A DNA stretch of 64,000 nucleotides. It comes from Alteromonas antoniana. GTDB taxonomy: Bacteria; Pseudomonadota; Gammaproteobacteria; Enterobacterales; Alteromonadaceae. The stretch spans positions 62,001 through 126,000 of the forward strand of contig NZ_JAESDH010000010.1 in assembly GCF_019249295.1 (NCBI RefSeq), read 5' to 3'. The translations under genes and the position numbers were made by a program. Positions 9,753-18,181 of this stretch are shown here, piece after piece (the stretch's first letter is position 1; every line of letters begins with the position of its first letter). A model generated the notes under the pieces. That model searched no databases. It saw only the letters and a program-made list of their open reading frames with translations, and had not been told where the DNA came from.

Positions 9753-10874
9753 ATGAAAGATTTCGGTACATTTTTGCCCCCAGAGCGCACGTTGATGGGA
9801 CCTGGTCCTTCTGACGTCCATCCCCGGGTGTTAAATGCCATGGCACGTTCTACAGTTGGTCACCTTGACCCACTGTTTATCGAACTGATGGATGACACCA
9901 AGCAACTTCTGCAGTATGCCTTTAAGACTACCAATGCACTCACTATGCCTGTTTCTGCGCCCGGCTCAGCAGGGATGGAAGCATGCTTTGCAAATCTGGT
10001 TGAAGCCGGTGATACCGTTCTGGTTTGTGTAAATGGCGTATTTGGTACGCGGATGGTAGAGAACGTAAAACGTATGGGAGCGACACCCGTTATTGTTGAA
10101 GATACCTGGGGAGAACAAACATCGTTGCAGAAAGTGGAGGATGCGTTAAAGCAGCATCCAGATATTAAGGTCGTTGCCTTTGTTCATGCGGAGACATCCA
10201 CTGGTGTGAGAAATGACGCTAAGACTCTCTGTGAGCTTGCCAGACAATATGACTGCCTGACAATCGTCGATGCGGTGACATCGCTGGGAGGCATAGAGGT
10301 TGATGTGGATGGGTGGCAAATTGATGCTATCTACTCAGGATCGCAAAAATGTTTGAGCTGTGTACCAGGTCTTTCCCCTGTGTCTTTCAGCGATAAAGCC
10401 GTAGAGGTTATAAAATCCAGAAAAACGCCGGTACAAAGCTGGTTTTTGGATATGAATCTCATTGTTGGCTACTGGGGGCAGGGCGGTAAGCGTGCGTATC
10501 ACCACACCGCGCCGGTAAACAGTATCTACGCACTTTACGAATCGTTAGTGATGTTAAAAGAAGAAGGACTGGAAAATGCCTGGCAGCGTCACGCTAATGG
10601 CCATCAGAAGCTGGTCGAAGGCCTGGCAGGTATTGGTATCGATATGGTCGTGGATGAGAGCTATCGCTTGCCTCAGCTAAATGTGGTCAGGATCCCTGAT
10701 GGTGTTGATGATGCACAAGTTCGAAAGCAGTTACTCGATACCTATAATCTCGAGATTGGTGCCGGGCTTGGAGACCTGGCTGGCAAAGTCTGGAGAATTG
10801 GTCTGATGGGCTATGCGTGCAAAGACCGTAACATCGATCACTGCGTAGCCGCACTAACACGCGTACTTTCCTGA
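9753..10874 (+). CDS. Class V aminotransferase (alanine/serine-glyoxylate type)
   Basis: This PLP enzyme of the alanine-glyoxylate/serine-glyoxylate aminotransferase group has 373 residues from the chosen ATG at 9753, which is preceded by AGGAGAGG. The N-terminal MGPGPSDVHPRVL and HLDPLF motifs are typical. Asp173 (IVDAVTSLGG) should contact the pyridine nitrogen, and SGSQKCLS places the Schiff-base lysine at Lys199. The likely reaction moves an amino group from alanine or serine to glyoxylate. It is followed by a strong terminator and is probably monocistronic. Confidence 0.9.
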   Translation: MKDFGTFLPPERTLMGPGPSDVHPRVLNAMARSTVGHLDPLFIELMDDTKQLLQYAFKTTNALTMPVSAPGSAGMEACFANLVEAGDTVLVCVNGVFGTRMVENVKRMGATPVIVEDTWGEQTSLQKVEDALKQHPDIKVVAFVHAETSTGVRNDAKTLCELARQYDCLTIVDAVTSLGGIEVDVDGWQIDAIYSGSQKCLSCVPGLSPVSFSDKAVEVIKSRKTPVQSWFLDMNLIVGYWGQGGKRAYHHTAPVNSIYALYESLVMLKEEGLENAWQRHANGHQKLVEGLAGIGIDMVVDESYRLPQLNVVRIPDGVDDAQVRKQLLDTYNLEIGAGLGDLAGKVWRIGLMGYACKDRNIDHCVAALTRVLS

Positions 10875-10888
10875 AAAAAAACTGATAG

Positions 10889-10913
10889 ATCAGCGTGATA
10901 ACACGCTGATTTT
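10889..10913 (+). terminator. Intrinsic terminator after the aminotransferase gene
   Basis: ATCAGCGTG and CACGCTGAT form a perfect 9-base stem with an ATAA loop, followed by TTT. It starts 15 bases after the stop codon. Confidence 0.8.
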
Positions 10914-11229
10914 AAGAGCAGTTGTTGTACACTGGATACAAAGAAAGTGCGGATATGTCGGAAACTACCCTGCGTACATTAAACCTGCCATTGTGCGGCG
11001 AAGGTGGCAGGGAATGGAAATGGTCATCGATAAGAACACGGAAGAAAGTCATATTCATCACCCTGGTGGCAGCATATTTTGCCGGGAGCGGCCAAGGGGC
11101 GTTGACTGTGGTCTTTTCTGACTGACTCTGCGGTAACAGGTAATTTATCGTTTACCCGTTCCTCGGTGTAAGCTCTGTATATCCTCAGACCTGTTCGCAC
11201 TTCATATTGTGTAGATGTGATAGGTTCTT
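10914..11229. other. Intergenic region without a supported gene
   Basis: About 315 bases lie between the aminotransferase terminator and the SpmAB-like gene. A short plus-strand frame (56 codons from the ATG at 10955) has no ribosome-binding site or family resemblance, so it is not called. A promoter for the downstream gene is expected here, but I could not place one with confidence. Confidence 0.5.
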
Positions 11230-12459
11230 ATGTTATCCAGACTCTGGCTTTTCTTTATTCTTTCGGCTTTCATTGCTGCTTGCTATCAGGCGTTATTCAA
11301 TCAACAGGCCGGCACATTTCAGGATGTCATGGATGCCGTCACGGCAATGGCTACCCTGAGTGTTGACATTGCTATAGGGTTGATTGGCGTGCTGGCGTTC
11401 TGGCTCGGTATTTTCCGGGTAGCGGAACAATCTGGCATCGTGGACAAAATGGCCAGTGTGCTGTCTCCATTTCTGCGCCGGGTCATGCCCGAGATCCCTG
11501 CACATCATCCTGCACTGGGCAGCATCACCATGAACATGTCCGCGAATATTCTCGGACTGGACAATGCCGCAACACCCTTTGGCATAAAAGCGATGCAGGA
11601 TATGCAAACGCTGTCGCCGAAAAAAGATACGCTGAGCAACAGCCAGATTCTGTTTTTAGTTTTGAATACGTCCTCCGTTACGTTATTTCCTATCGCGGTA
11701 TTTCTGTATCGCGCAGAGCAGGGGGCTGCTCAGCCCACCGATGTGTTTATTCCCATTTTACTGGCAACCAGTGCCTCAACGCTGGCAGGGCTGATCGTCA
11801 CCTGCCTGGTGCAGCGCGTGAACCTGTTAAACAAAGTTGTACTGTTGTACCTGGGCACGGGCTTTGCTTTTCTTGCCGCCGTGGTTCTTTATTTTGGCAG
11901 CCTCGCCTCTGACGTTCTGGCTGCGCAATCCGCGGTAATAGCGAATGTGTTGTTGTTTACATTTATTGTGGTTGTGCTCATCGCAGGCTGGAGACGACAG
12001 GTAAACTGCTATGAGGAGTTTGTTGAAGGGGCGAAGAAAGGGTTTGAGGTGGCGATTTCACTGATCCCTTATTTAATTGCGATGTTAATTGCGATTGGGA
12101 TGCTTCGCGCAAGCGGAGTGATGGAATTAATGACGCAGTCTATAGCCAGCATGGTGGCGTTTATCGGTGCAGATACCCGTTTTGTTGATGCGCTGCCAAC
12201 GGCAATGATGAAACCACTCAGTGGTAGTGGCGCGCGTGCCATGATGATTGAAACTATGCAGTTTCATGGCGCAGATTCTTTCGCCGGGCGCCTGGCATCG
12301 GTATTACAGGGATCTACCGAGACCACTTTTTACGTACTAGCTGTATATCTTGGCGCCGTAGGCGTGCGACACGCCCGCCATGCCGTAGCATGTTGCCTGG
12401 CTGCCGATGCGGCCGGAATTACCGCGGCTATCGCCGTCAGTTACTGGTTCTTCGGGTAA
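11230..12459 (+). CDS. SpmA/SpmB-type nucleoside-recognition (Gate) membrane protein
   Basis: The 409-residue polytopic membrane protein contains two Gate (nucleoside-recognition) domains, as if spore maturation proteins SpmA and SpmB were fused. The first half has the conserved MSANILGLDNAATPFGIKAM stretch near residues 98-117. The second half has GAKKGFEVAISLIPYLIAM and the SGSGARAMM and GSTETTFYVLAVY motifs. Fused SpmAB proteins occur widely in non-sporulating proteobacteria. Their substrate is not established, so transport of a small solute is inference. The gene appears to stand alone, with an ATG start after TAGGTTCTT and no strong ribosome-binding site. Confidence 0.85.
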   Translation: MLSRLWLFFILSAFIAACYQALFNQQAGTFQDVMDAVTAMATLSVDIAIGLIGVLAFWLGIFRVAEQSGIVDKMASVLSPFLRRVMPEIPAHHPALGSITMNMSANILGLDNAATPFGIKAMQDMQTLSPKKDTLSNSQILFLVLNTSSVTLFPIAVFLYRAEQGAAQPTDVFIPILLATSASTLAGLIVTCLVQRVNLLNKVVLLYLGTGFAFLAAVVLYFGSLASDVLAAQSAVIANVLLFTFIVVVLIAGWRRQVNCYEEFVEGAKKGFEVAISLIPYLIAMLIAIGMLRASGVMELMTQSIASMVAFIGADTRFVDALPTAMMKPLSGSGARAMMIETMQFHGADSFAGRLASVLQGSTETTFYVLAVYLGAVGVRHARHAVACCLAADAAGITAAIAVSYWFFG

Positions 12460-12482
12460 CAAATTCAGACAGTATTCATTAT

Positions 12483-12519
12483 TGATTCATGTCTAGAATG
12501 TCATGGTAATGATGAATCA
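12483..12519. promoter_or_regulatory. Inverted repeat upstream of the SIMPL gene
   Basis: TGATTCAT (12483-12490) and ATGAATCA (12512-12519) are perfect 8-base arms with a 21-base spacer, ending 17 bases before the ATG. It may be an operator or an mRNA hairpin near the ribosome-binding site. The function is unknown. Confidence 0.35.
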
Positions 12520-12536
12520 TAATTTTAGGAGTTTGT

Positions 12537-13229
12537 ATGTTTTCGATGAAGTCTGCGTTATCTGGTTTCGCCCTGGTTGGCTGTCTGTTTGTCTCTTCTG
12601 GAGCCATCGCTCAGCAATCAGCTTCAATTAATGTACAGGGGCAAGGGGCCGTCGCCGTCACGCCTGACGCGTATTCCGTGACGTTTATCCTTGAAGAGCA
12701 AGGTGAAACAGTATCTAAGTTAAATCAGCACCTGTCAGGCGAACTCGAAGAAGTGGTAAAATTTCTGCTAAAACAGGGCGTAAAAGAGGAAAATATACAG
12801 TCGATGCAAGTACGACTAAATCCTCGTTATGAAAATACGCAAACGGGCCGTGAACAAAACGGGTTTGTGTTAAGTCGCGAGGTGCAAATCACCCATTCCG
12901 AAATCAGCAGCTATGATAAAATCATCGACGGCGTTTTGGGGCGTGGCGTTGATCGCATTCAGCAGTTTGAATTTGTCGCAAGTGGTCAGACTAATGCATA
13001 TGAGCAAGCGTTAGTAGCGGCAGTAGGCGATGCAAAAGCAAGAGCAGCGCTGTTAGCGAAAGAGTTAGGCGTGAAAGTGGGTGATGTGGTTGCAATATCC
13101 GAGTCTGGTGGCAATATGCCGGTTCCGGTGATGCGAGCAAAAGCCTTTGCAGAGGACATGAGTGCCTCTATGCCTGGCCAACAGCAAATCAACGCTCGGG
13201 TTAACGTGACATTTTCTATAGAGCAGTAA
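12537..13229 (+). CDS. SIMPL-domain (DUF541) periplasmic protein
   Basis: This 230-residue protein has a signal peptide (residues 1 to about 25, ending near GAIAQQ) and a SIMPL/DUF541 domain through the rest. Visible hallmarks are ISVQG-like strands (INVQGQGAVAVTPDAYSV) and a C-terminal INARVNVTFSIE strand. TAGGAG lies just upstream of the ATG. SIMPL proteins form large periplasmic or outer-membrane-associated assemblies of unknown biochemical role (BP26, YggE), and YggE has been tied to oxidative stress. The next gene repairs oxidised methionine, which fits a stress role, but this is only contextual. Confidence 0.85.
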   Translation: MFSMKSALSGFALVGCLFVSSGAIAQQSASINVQGQGAVAVTPDAYSVTFILEEQGETVSKLNQHLSGELEEVVKFLLKQGVKEENIQSMQVRLNPRYENTQTGREQNGFVLSREVQITHSEISSYDKIIDGVLGRGVDRIQQFEFVASGQTNAYEQALVAAVGDAKARAALLAKELGVKVGDVVAISESGGNMPVPVMRAKAFAEDMSASMPGQQQINARVNVTFSIEQ

Positions 13230-13242
13230 CAGGAAACAAGAA

Positions 13243-13698
13243 TTGGAAACAAATTATGAACAATTAATCCATCAGGCTCGCAGCCTGGTGGATGGCGAAC
13301 ATGATCTTATCGCCAATATGGCAAATATCAGTGCACTGCTGTTTAATAACATGAACAGTGTAAACTGGGCTGGCTTCTACCTTTTCAAAGAATCACAGTT
13401 AGTGCTGGGCCCTTTTCAGGGCCAGCCGGCCTGTATTCGTATTCCAATGGGTAAGGGCGTGTGTGGTACGGCAGCCGAAATGAAAACAACACAGCGTGTT
13501 GATGATGTGCATGCTTTTGCGGGGCACATTGCCTGTGATGCCGCATCCAATTCAGAAATCGTCATACCACTTATCGTAAATGATACCTTGATTGGCGTGC
13601 TGGATATTGACAGTCCAGAGTTCAGCCGCTTTGATGAACAGGATCAGGCCGGACTTGAGGCGATTGCCCAGGCATTGGTAGTCAGCCAGCAATCATGA
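13243..13698 (+). CDS. msrC: Free methionine-(R)-sulfoxide reductase, GAF-domain type
   Basis: MsrC (fRMsr, YebR) reduces free methionine-(R)-sulfoxide to methionine. The 151-residue protein is a single GAF domain. The three conserved cysteines are Cys64 (QPACIRI), Cys74 (KGVCGTA) and Cys98 (HIACDAA); the last is equivalent to the family's catalytic cysteine. The start is TTG at 13243, with AGGAAA about eight bases upstream. It ends with an ATGA overlap with the next gene. In E. coli the same gene sits next to proQ and prc, as here. Confidence 0.92.
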   Translation: METNYEQLIHQARSLVDGEHDLIANMANISALLFNNMNSVNWAGFYLFKESQLVLGPFQGQPACIRIPMGKGVCGTAAEMKTTQRVDDVHAFAGHIACDAASNSEIVIPLIVNDTLIGVLDIDSPEFSRFDEQDQAGLEAIAQALVVSQQS

Positions 13699-13985
13699 AG
13701 TACAGCGTAGATATTCAGGTGGTGTTATCGACACCCGAAGACATGGTTGATGTGCATGATGACCCAAGTGAGGCGTCTGAACGTTTAAATTTTATACTTC
13801 ACGCAGTTTTTGATCGTGCCGAAGAAGAGATTGAAACGGACAGACTTGAGCGAATTTTACACTATTGCTGGGAATCCTGGCAGCAAGATAGCAATTTAAT
13901 GGATATAGATGACGATGAATTGCTTGATTGGGTTGACCACACGCTGGCAACTTGGGATGATTCGGATAATAACGAATTGTATTGA
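13695..13985 (+). CDS. Small acidic protein of unknown function
   Basis: I do not recognise this 96-residue protein. It is strongly acidic, especially near the C-terminus (DIDDDELLDW, then WDDSDNNELY), and has no signal peptide or membrane segment. The middle looks helical and is rich in Glu and Arg. It starts inside the msrC stop (ATGA) and lies 19 bases before proQ, so it is very likely translated as part of the msrC-proQ-prc transcript. Its charge is the opposite of ProQ's basic linker, but an interaction is speculation. Confidence 0.7.
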   Translation: MKYSVDIQVVLSTPEDMVDVHDDPSEASERLNFILHAVFDRAEEEIETDRLERILHYCWESWQQDSNLMDIDDDELLDWVDHTLATWDDSDNNELY

Positions 13986-14004
13986 CCACATTTAGATATC
14001 ATTA

Positions 14005-14673
14005 ATGGAATCACCAGAGAAGTTTAAAAGCAGTAAGGAAGTCATTGCCTTTCTTGCAGAGTCATTTCCGAACTGTTTCTCCGTTGAGGGTGAAGCGCGT
14101 CCACTGAAAATTGGTATTTTTCAGGATTTAGCATCACGACTCGAGGAAGAAGAGCGCGTAAGTAAAACTATGCTTCGGTCCACGCTGAGGCATTACACGA
14201 ATAGCTGGCGGTATTTGCATAGCATCAAAGAGGGTGAACATCGGGTAGATCTTGATGGAAACCCAGGCGATGTCATCGAGAAAGAGCATGCTGATCATGC
14301 TCGTCAACAGCTCGATGAAAGTAAAGCGAAAGCTGCTGAGAAGCGAAAGGCCAAGCAAAAGGCGGCTCCCAAAGGGCAACCCAAGCGCCAGCCTGGCCGG
14401 TCGGGAAGCGATACTGCCACAGCCAATCGTAAAAACGACGGTAAGCAGGGAACTAAACCGAAATTAAACAGACCAAATAAGACACCGCCTGCAAAATTGA
14501 CGGACGACGATCTTAAGCAAGGTACTCAGGTAACAGTAAAATTAGGCAAAGCGCCTATGCCTGCTGTTATTACTGAAGTTGCGAAAGATGGTGTACACGT
14601 TCAGCTTGATTCGGGCATGGTAGTCAAAGTCACTTCTGAGGCTTTACGTTTGGCACGTTCCAAGAGGTCGTAA
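14005..14673 (+). CDS. proQ: RNA chaperone ProQ
   Basis: ProQ binds structured small RNAs and mRNA 3' ends. The 222-residue protein has the FinO/ProQ domain at about residues 5-115 (KEVIAFLAESFPNCF, then LRSTLRHYTNSWRYL). A lysine- and proline-rich linker follows (KRKAKQKAAPKGQPKRQPG), then a C-terminal Tudor-like domain (LKQGTQVTVKLGKAPMPAVI onward). Length and domain order match the enterobacterial protein. The stop is one base before the prc ATG, so the two genes are co-expressed as in E. coli. Confidence 0.95.
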   Translation: MESPEKFKSSKEVIAFLAESFPNCFSVEGEARPLKIGIFQDLASRLEEEERVSKTMLRSTLRHYTNSWRYLHSIKEGEHRVDLDGNPGDVIEKEHADHARQQLDESKAKAAEKRKAKQKAAPKGQPKRQPGRSGSDTATANRKNDGKQGTKPKLNRPNKTPPAKLTDDDLKQGTQVTVKLGKAPMPAVITEVAKDGVHVQLDSGMVVKVTSEALRLARSKRS

Positions 14674-14674
14674 T

Positions 14675-16723
14675 ATGAAAGATATCCTTCGAATTTCCAT
14701 AGCCAGTGCATTCCTGACCGTAGGAGTGGGCGCTGGTGCTGTGACCAACTCTCCTGAGGTTGAAGATCTTCCTCTTTTACAACAGGAAACACAGCACAGC
14801 GTCGCAGCTAAGCGCGTAAGCGCGCTTTTCACACGTGCGCATTACAAGGAAATTTCGTTGGATGATACGCTCTCGCAGTTAATCTATGAGCGCTATCTGG
14901 AATCTCTTGATCACAACAAGCAAGTATTGTTGAAATCGGACGTAGCCAGTTTCAACAAATTTGAAAACGAATTTGATGATGCGTTGAGTCGTGGCAATCT
15001 GAGTATTGCTTACGACATGTACAATAAAAGTGCAGAACGTCGCATCGAGCGTTTCGAGTTTGCCCTGTCATTGTTGGATGAACCTTTCGACTTTGAAAAG
15101 AAAGACGATAAGTTTTATTACGACCGGGAAGATGCATCGTGGCCTGAAACCAAAGCCGAGCTTGATGAATTATGGCGTCAGCGTGTTAAGTATGATGCCT
15201 TAAATCTAATTCTGGCTGATAAAACCTGGGACGAAGCCAAAGAGTTATTGGAAAAACGCTACACTCGGGCAATCAAGCGTCTTAAACAGGCAAAAAGCGA
15301 AGATGTTTTCCAAACTGTTATGAACTCGTTTGCCAGAAGCATTGAAGCGCATACCAGTTATTTGTCTCCTCGTAATGCCGACCGTTTCCAAATGGAAATG
15401 AACCTGTCTTTTGAAGGGATAGGTGCGGTATTGCAAAGTGAAGAAGATTACACCGTTATCAAAAGTATTGTCCCTGGTGGGCCGGCTGATAAATCTGGTG
15501 CATTAAAACCGGAAGATAAAATCATCGGTGTAGCGCAAGACGATGAAGAATTTGTTGATGTAGTTGGCTGGCGCCTGGATGAGGTGGTTGATTTAATCAA
15601 AGGACCTAAAGGCAGTACGGTTCGCCTGCAAATTCAAAAGGGCGCGACAGAATCGAAAAGCATGTCTGTTGTCAGCATGACACGTGACAAAATCAAGTTA
15701 GAAGATCGCGCAGCAAAGTCTGAAGTGTATGTACCAGACTCTGGCCCGCATGAAGGTGAAAAGCTTGGCGTAATTACTATTCCTAGTTTTTACAATAACC
15801 TGCATGCAGACGTGAAAAAAGAACTGGATTCCCTGAAAGCGCAAGACGTACGTGGTGTTATCGTCGATTTGCGTGGTAACGGGGGCGGTTCGCTAACTGA
15901 AGCGACCCTGTTAACCGGTTTATTTATTGAAAAAGGGCCGGTTGTACAGATTCGGTACGGCGAAGGTAAAGTCAGCGTCAACCGTGATACTGATGGACTG
16001 GTATCTTATGATGGTCCGCTTACCGTATTGGTCGACCGCTACAGTGCCTCGGCTTCTGAGATTTTTGCGGCGGCGATGCAGGACTACAACCGTGCACTTA
16101 TCATTGGTGAGCAAACCTTTGGTAAGGGGACCGTGCAACAGCACAGAGGTCTTGGCAGAATTTACGATCTTTACGATAATCCGTTAGGCAGCGTGCAATT
16201 TACCATTGCTAAATTCTATCGTATTGATGGTGGCAGTACACAGCATAAGGGCGTAGTGCCTGACATTCTGTACCCATCCGCTATTGAACCAGCTGATTGG
16301 GGAGAAAGTCAGGAAGAGACGGCGCTACCGTGGGACAGTATCAATCGTGCGAATTACACAACCTTTGGCGACAGCCAGAATGCGCTGGACGTACTTACCG
16401 CCAAGCATAACAAGCGTATTATGCAGGATCCTGAGTTCTCATACATTTATGAGGACATTGAGGAATATAATAAACACAAAGATCGTGATTATATTTCGTT
16501 AGTGAAGTCAGAGCGCATTGCTGAGAAAGAGGAAGCGCAAGACAAAGAGCTGGCTCGTACCAATGAACGCCTTAAGCGTATGAATCGTGAACCGATTGCG
16601 AAAATGGACGACCTGCCAGAGGATCTTGATGAGATTGAAGAATTAGATCCATTCCTGGATGAGGCCGCGAATATTACTTACGACCTCATCGAAACCGGAA
16701 AGTACGCAATTACGCACAACTAA
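14675..16723 (+). CDS. prc: Tail-specific (C-terminal processing) periplasmic protease Prc
   Basis: Prc is a periplasmic S41 protease that degrades proteins by their nonpolar C-terminal tails and processes cell-wall hydrolases and lipoproteins. The 682-residue protein has a signal peptide (residues 1 to about 22), an N-terminal helical domain, a PDZ domain near 230-330, and the catalytic core. The nucleophilic serine lies in SASASE (457-462) and the general base is Lys484 in FGKGTVQ. A C-terminal DUF3340-like region follows. Length agrees with E. coli Prc (682). A strong terminator follows the gene. Confidence 0.96.
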   Translation: MKDILRISIASAFLTVGVGAGAVTNSPEVEDLPLLQQETQHSVAAKRVSALFTRAHYKEISLDDTLSQLIYERYLESLDHNKQVLLKSDVASFNKFENEFDDALSRGNLSIAYDMYNKSAERRIERFEFALSLLDEPFDFEKKDDKFYYDREDASWPETKAELDELWRQRVKYDALNLILADKTWDEAKELLEKRYTRAIKRLKQAKSEDVFQTVMNSFARSIEAHTSYLSPRNADRFQMEMNLSFEGIGAVLQSEEDYTVIKSIVPGGPADKSGALKPEDKIIGVAQDDEEFVDVVGWRLDEVVDLIKGPKGSTVRLQIQKGATESKSMSVVSMTRDKIKLEDRAAKSEVYVPDSGPHEGEKLGVITIPSFYNNLHADVKKELDSLKAQDVRGVIVDLRGNGGGSLTEATLLTGLFIEKGPVVQIRYGEGKVSVNRDTDGLVSYDGPLTVLVDRYSASASEIFAAAMQDYNRALIIGEQTFGKGTVQQHRGLGRIYDLYDNPLGSVQFTIAKFYRIDGGSTQHKGVVPDILYPSAIEPADWGESQEETALPWDSINRANYTTFGDSQNALDVLTAKHNKRIMQDPEFSYIYEDIEEYNKHKDRDYISLVKSERIAEKEEAQDKELARTNERLKRMNREPIAKMDDLPEDLDEIEELDPFLDEAANITYDLIETGKYAITHN

Positions 16724-16736
16724 GACCTGAACAAAG

Positions 16737-16765
16737 AGGGCTGGTGTATCGCCAGCCCTTTTTTT
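16737..16765 (+). terminator. Intrinsic terminator after prc
   Basis: AGGGCTGG and CCAGCCCT form a perfect stem with a 7-base loop, running into seven T. It marks the end of the msrC-proQ-prc transcript. Confidence 0.9.
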
Positions 16766-16815
16766 GTGTCTGATAATAAAATATACCAATAAAAAAATAA
16801 TAAAGGGACGACATC

Positions 16816-18150
16816 ATGGCTATCCGAGGTGAATTTTCCTCTCGAATCGGTTTTGTCCTGGCAGCCGCAGGTTCTGCGGTGGGGCTGGGTAATATCTGGG
16901 GCTTTCCTACAAAAGTAGCCAGTAACGGGGGAGCAGCTTTCGTACTGGTTTATCTGCTTTTGGCTTTCGTGCTGGCTTATCCTGTTCTCATGGCCGAGTT
17001 AATTATTGGCCGGGCAACCCGGTCGAACATGGTTGATGCCTTAGGTAAAATCTCAAACAGCTGGATAGGACGTGCTACTGGTATATGGGGCGGGATCACC
17101 GTTGCGTTGATACTGTCATTTTACGCCATCGTCGGTGGCTGGATGCTCGTCTACTTTGCCGATTCTGCGGTAAATATTGTCGGCATGGGGAGTGCTTCAG
17201 ACTGGCTACTTACCGGTTCAGGGTTACGCGATACCCTGTTTTGCGCATTATTCCTTATCCTCACATCACTTATCGTGCTGGGGGGCGTTAAATCAGGCAT
17301 TGAAAAATGGTCGGTTCGCTTAATGCCAACCCTGGTGATTATCATTCTGGCGCTTATCATTTATGTCAGTTTTCAGCCGGGCGCAGTCGAAGGCTGGAGC
17401 GCGTACCTCGTTCCAGATTTCAGCCAGATAATGAACCCGGATCTACTAATATCTGCCATGGGCCAGGCATTCTTCTCTATGTCACTGGGTGTGGGCACTA
17501 TGCTGGTGTATGGTTCGTACGTCAGTAAACACGAAAACTTACCGACGCTCGGAGCATCCGTTGCCCTCGTGGATATTGGTGTTGCCGTGATAGCGGGGAT
17601 GTTGATTATTCCTGCGATGTACGTGGCTTTGAACAACGGCGTAGAAATTTTCACATCTGATGGTGCATTGATAGAGGGTGATACCCTTATCTTTACGGTT
17701 TTGCCTGCACTTTTTGATACTATTGGAACGGTGGGGTTGTTAGTGGCATTTGCCTTTTTTGCATTAATGGTAATTGCGGCAGTCACATCGTCTATTTCCA
17801 TGCTGGAAGTGCCAGTTGCATACCTGGTTGAAAGTAAAGGTATTGCACGCAAGCGTGCTGTCTGGCTGGTAACCGCGGTTATTTTTGCCGCCAGTACAAC
17901 CATCATCTTTAATTTCGAACAACTGTTTGGACTTGTTATTTCTGTCACAACTCAATACAGTCAGCCGCTTCTTGGCCTCGCGCTGTGTATCTTTGCTGGC
18001 TGGGTGTGGCGTCGGGACGCTATTCTCAAAGAACTTAGAGCAGGAAATGACGAGATTGAAAGCGGGCTGTTTTGGAAGATCTGGCCATGGTATGTGCGCT
18101 TCGTTTGTCCGGTCATCATTTTCGTGATGTTCTTTCGGTCTGTGGCCTGA
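16816..18150 (+). CDS. Neurotransmitter:sodium symporter (NSS) family transporter
   Basis: This inner-membrane protein of 444 residues belongs to the NSS/SNF family (LeuT fold), which couples uptake of amino acids or amines to sodium. The first helix has the family signature AAAGSAVGLGNIWGFPTKV, including the unwound region that binds sodium and substrate. About 11-12 hydrophobic helices follow, the usual bacterial number. AAGGGAC precedes the ATG. The substrate cannot be read from the sequence. The next gene, 31 bases on, is a sodium/proton antiporter, so the pair may balance sodium entering with the substrate. Confidence 0.92.
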   Translation: MAIRGEFSSRIGFVLAAAGSAVGLGNIWGFPTKVASNGGAAFVLVYLLLAFVLAYPVLMAELIIGRATRSNMVDALGKISNSWIGRATGIWGGITVALILSFYAIVGGWMLVYFADSAVNIVGMGSASDWLLTGSGLRDTLFCALFLILTSLIVLGGVKSGIEKWSVRLMPTLVIIILALIIYVSFQPGAVEGWSAYLVPDFSQIMNPDLLISAMGQAFFSMSLGVGTMLVYGSYVSKHENLPTLGASVALVDIGVAVIAGMLIIPAMYVALNNGVEIFTSDGALIEGDTLIFTVLPALFDTIGTVGLLVAFAFFALMVIAAVTSSISMLEVPVAYLVESKGIARKRAVWLVTAVIFAASTTIIFNFEQLFGLVISVTTQYSQPLLGLALCIFAGWVWRRDAILKELRAGNDEIESGLFWKIWPWYVRFVCPVIIFVMFFRSVA

Positions 18151-18181
18151 TCACTGCGTTTAACAGGATAGAATAATAACA

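Noticed and set aside
10922..11125. Small plus-strand frame with a hydrophobic stretch
   Set aside because: It has a TTG or unsupported ATG start, no ribosome-binding site and no recognised family. It follows a strong terminator directly.
17373..17948. Minus-strand frame of 191 codons within the NSS transporter gene
   Set aside because: It is a low-complexity antisense frame (Thr- and Ile-rich) typical of the reverse of a membrane protein gene.
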